7,488 nt of DNA, taken from the NCBI GenBank assembly GCA_003246505.1, contig QKAI01000418.1, forward strand, positions 1 to 7,488, given 5' to 3'. This DNA comes from Spirochaetaceae bacterium (GTDB lineage Bacteria; Spirochaetota; Spirochaetia; DSM-2461). Under the pieces are notes generated by a model. That model was not told where the DNA came from and ran no database searches. It saw nothing but the letters and a program-made list of their open reading frames with translations. This document shows, in pieces, positions 6,371 to 7,488 of the stretch (positions are counted from its first letter, which is position 1; every line of letters begins with the position of its first letter). A program made the position numbers and the translations under genes.

Positions 6371-6403
6371 AGCCGCTTCCCTTCGTGGGTGCGGCTTTTT
6401 TTT
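6371..6403 (+). terminator. Intrinsic terminator of the grpE-dnaK-dnaJ operon
   Basis: AGCCGC (6371-6376) pairs with GCGGCT (6391-6396), with an inner CCC/GGG (6379-6381 with 6387-6389) closing a TTCGT loop, followed by a run of eight T (6396-6403). It lies 21 bp after the dnaJ stop codon. It separates the chaperone operon from the exported-protein gene to its right. Confidence 0.92.
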
Positions 6404-6498
6404 AAAAGAATTAACCGAATTTCAACGGGAAAATTGTAACGGAACACTCTTTTCATGTTTTTCTTATTGCAGGGGGAATAGCTCTGTAAATTAAAAAA

Positions 6499-6514
6499 CG
6501 GTCCGGAAGGGCCG
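6499..6514 (+). promoter_or_regulatory. Leader hairpin just before the ribosome binding site of the exported-protein gene
   Basis: CGGTCC (6499-6504) and GGGCCG (6509-6514) form six pairs, one of them U-G, closed by a GGAA tetraloop of the stable GNRA type. The AGGAG of the next gene begins two bases later (6517-6521), so the hairpin sits against the ribosome landing site. It could act as a 5' stability element or a translation modulator; no function is shown. Confidence 0.4.
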
Positions 6515-6528
6515 CCAGGAGTTTATTA

Positions 6529-7167
6529 ATGAAGAGATTTGTTGTGGTTTTCGTCGGATTAATTCTATTGTCGTCTTTCCTCTCCGCCGTGGGTCCATTG
6601 GATTTCAGGGCCGAAGCGGGGGACTGGAAGCTGATGGGCAGCAGGCTGTATCAGAGGGACGATTCCAAGGGCGCCCTCGTGGCCCATCTGGCCGTTCCCC
6701 AGGAAGGGGTGATGGTATACAATTTCAATGTCCGGTATGAGGGCGGCGCCGTGGCGGACGGGCAGGGCGGATTCGGGATCCATATTTTCGTTGACGATCC
6801 GAGCGATATCAAGAACAGCTGGGGAGACGGGGAATCCATTCTCCTGTGGATGAACTACGATGCCCATCCGGTTCTTAAGGAGATCCCCGCCGGGCTGAGC
6901 GCCGAAGTTTATCACAGCAAAAACAATTCCATCATGGATCTGGCCGGTGCCTATGATCTGAACAGCTGGTCCTCCCTTCTTACGGCTGACGCGGAGGATG
7001 TGATCATTCCGGTAAAGCTGACCGTGAACGGCAAGACCGGGGAGGCATGGATTCAGAGCCCCCTGGACAGCAGCGTCCGGTACTCCTTCAATCTGGGAAA
7101 GAAGAATCTCAAGGGGGATTATGTCTCCCTGAGAACCAACGGCATGGCCGTCAGTTTCGGCATGTAA
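6529..7167 (+). CDS. Exported protein of unknown function (212 residues)
   Basis: I do not recognise a family. The N-terminus is a signal peptide: MKR, a hydrophobic core (residues 4-18), then LSA with probable cleavage after residue 20. No Cys follows the core, so it is not an obvious lipoprotein; with no later membrane segment it should be periplasmic, cell-surface or secreted. The mature part alternates short hydrophobic strands with Gly/Asp/Asn turns (VMVYNFNVRYEGG at 61-73, GGFGIHIFVDD at 80-90, SILLWMNYDA at 103-112, VIIPVKLTVNGKTGEAWI at 158-175), which suggests a beta-sandwich of the carbohydrate-binding or lectin-like kind; this is an inference from pattern only. The ATG has AGGAG at 6517-6521. 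The gene stands alone between the dnaJ terminator and its own terminator, with no confident promoter box in the 125-bp gap. Codon use resembles its neighbours. Confidence 0.88.
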   Translation: MKRFVVVFVGLILLSSFLSAVGPLDFRAEAGDWKLMGSRLYQRDDSKGALVAHLAVPQEGVMVYNFNVRYEGGAVADGQGGFGIHIFVDDPSDIKNSWGDGESILLWMNYDAHPVLKEIPAGLSAEVYHSKNNSIMDLAGAYDLNSWSSLLTADAEDVIIPVKLTVNGKTGEAWIQSPLDSSVRYSFNLGKKNLKGDYVSLRTNGMAVSFGM

Positions 7168-7187
7168 TATCAGCTTAATTCAATTTC

Positions 7188-7221
7188 GGGCCGATTCCAG
7201 GGGGGATAGGCCCTTTTTTTT
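7188..7221 (+). terminator. Intrinsic terminator after the exported-protein gene
   Basis: GGGCC (7188-7192) pairs with GGCCC (7209-7213); inside it ATTCC pairs with GGGAT across one G-A mismatch, leaving an AGGG loop. A run of eight T (7214-7221) follows directly. It lies 20 bp past the stop codon at 7165-7167. Confidence 0.9.
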
Positions 7222-7222
7222 G

Positions 7223-7251
7223 TTGATCTCTGACCGTTTCTCAGATATGAT
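7223..7251 (+). promoter_or_regulatory. Putative sigma70-type promoter of the rightmost gene
   Basis: TTGATC (7223-7228), exactly 17 nt, then TATGAT (7246-7251), directly after the preceding terminator. The expected transcription start (about 7257-7259) falls on the predicted GTG start codon, so the message would have almost no leader. Confidence 0.55.
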
Positions 7252-7257
7252 TATCCG

Positions 7258-7488
7258 GTGAATATTAAGAAAGTTCTCTTCCTGCTCTTTCTTATCCTGC
7301 CTTTTTCCGGGGTTTATGCTAAAGCGGTTATTGCTGAGAATGGGATTCTGGATGTCCGTCCCGTGGATATATCACGTATCATCCCACTGACCGGGGAATG
7401 GGAATTCCGGAATAACGAGGGGTTATCTCAATTCTTGACTGTTCCCGGAAGTTGGGAGAGGGTAACGGGATACAACTACGGCCGAGGA
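7258..7488 (+). CDS. Exported sensor-like protein, N-terminal 77 residues (cut by window edge)
   Basis: An open frame from a GTG (7258-7260) runs to the window edge. Residues 1-21 form a clear signal peptide: NIKK, a hydrophobic core VLFLLFLILPF, then VYA with likely cleavage before Lys22. The mature start has GILDVRP (29-35), LTGEWEF (44-50) and VPGSWERVTGYNYG (62-75). This order matches the extracellular jelly-roll domain found at the front of many bacterial membrane signalling proteins (7TMR-DISM type and related histidine kinases, cyclases and diguanylate cyclases), which typically continue with G-Y-x-T-Y-R. The output domain is outside the window, so the kind of signalling protein cannot be told; a glycosidase-like beta-sandwich is an alternative. 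The start is uncertain: no ribosome binding site is seen, an in-frame stop lies at 7231-7233, and the GTG is the only sensible start before the signal peptide. Confidence 0.72.
   Translation, partial: MNIKKVLFLLFLILPFSGVYAKAVIAENGILDVRPVDISRIIPLTGEWEFRNNEGLSQFLTVPGSWERVTGYNYGRG

Noticed and set aside
6404..6528. Sigma54-type promoter suggested by TTGCAG at 6467-6472
   Set aside because: The required GG dinucleotide ten bases before the GC is absent, and no sigma70 pair with 16-18 nt spacing is convincing in this gap.
1..7488. tRNA, rRNA, CRISPR array, insertion sequence or prophage signal
   Set aside because: No cloverleaf, rRNA segment, spaced repeat array, transposase or integrase frame, or terminal inverted repeat was seen on either strand.

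Overview
The window is a chaperone locus from a bacterium with GC-rich codon use and AT-rich intergenic gaps. Its centre is a complete grpE-dnaK-dnaJ operon on the + strand (about 2531-6403), with a housekeeping-type promoter in front and a strong intrinsic terminator behind. The grpE-dnaK-dnaJ order without hrcA in front, a DUF4301-type protein, and the start of a sensor-like exported protein with the GxLDxR / GEWEF / VPGSW pattern all fit a free-living spirochaete. That assignment is an inference from gene content and is not proven by any marker here.

Left flank (1-2472), all on the - strand. A DUF4301 protein (967-2436) comes first in transcription order. It is followed 43 bp later by a short hypothetical coiled-coil protein (609-923), which ends in a strand-specific hairpin terminator (560-586). 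A separate gene (391 down to 1, cut by the window edge) then starts from its own promoter. Its product has a J-domain-like HPD tripeptide, so a second, divergent J-type protein may lie about 2.2 kb from dnaK. A near-consensus promoter on the + strand (421-449) overlaps this gene's promoter and drives no visible gene.

Centre. The 153-bp gap between the DUF4301 gene and grpE holds divergent promoters and no CIRCE operator. GrpE (nucleotide exchange factor), DnaK (Hsp70) and DnaJ (J-domain co-chaperone) form one folding cycle: DnaJ delivers clients and stimulates ATP hydrolysis, DnaK clamps the client, and GrpE releases ADP. dnaJ begins at a GTG only 5 nt after the dnaK stop, with a poor ribosome binding site, which suggests translational coupling. 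A perfect 9-bp inverted repeat lies inside dnaJ exactly over the HPD codons.

Right flank (6404-7488), + strand. A monocistronic gene encodes an exported protein of unknown function (6529-7167), preceded by a small leader hairpin and followed by its own terminator. A good promoter then leads into the first 77 codons of an exported, probably sensory or signalling protein that runs off the window. No RNA genes, mobile elements or CRISPR arrays were seen, and no gap without a gene exceeds about 220 bp.
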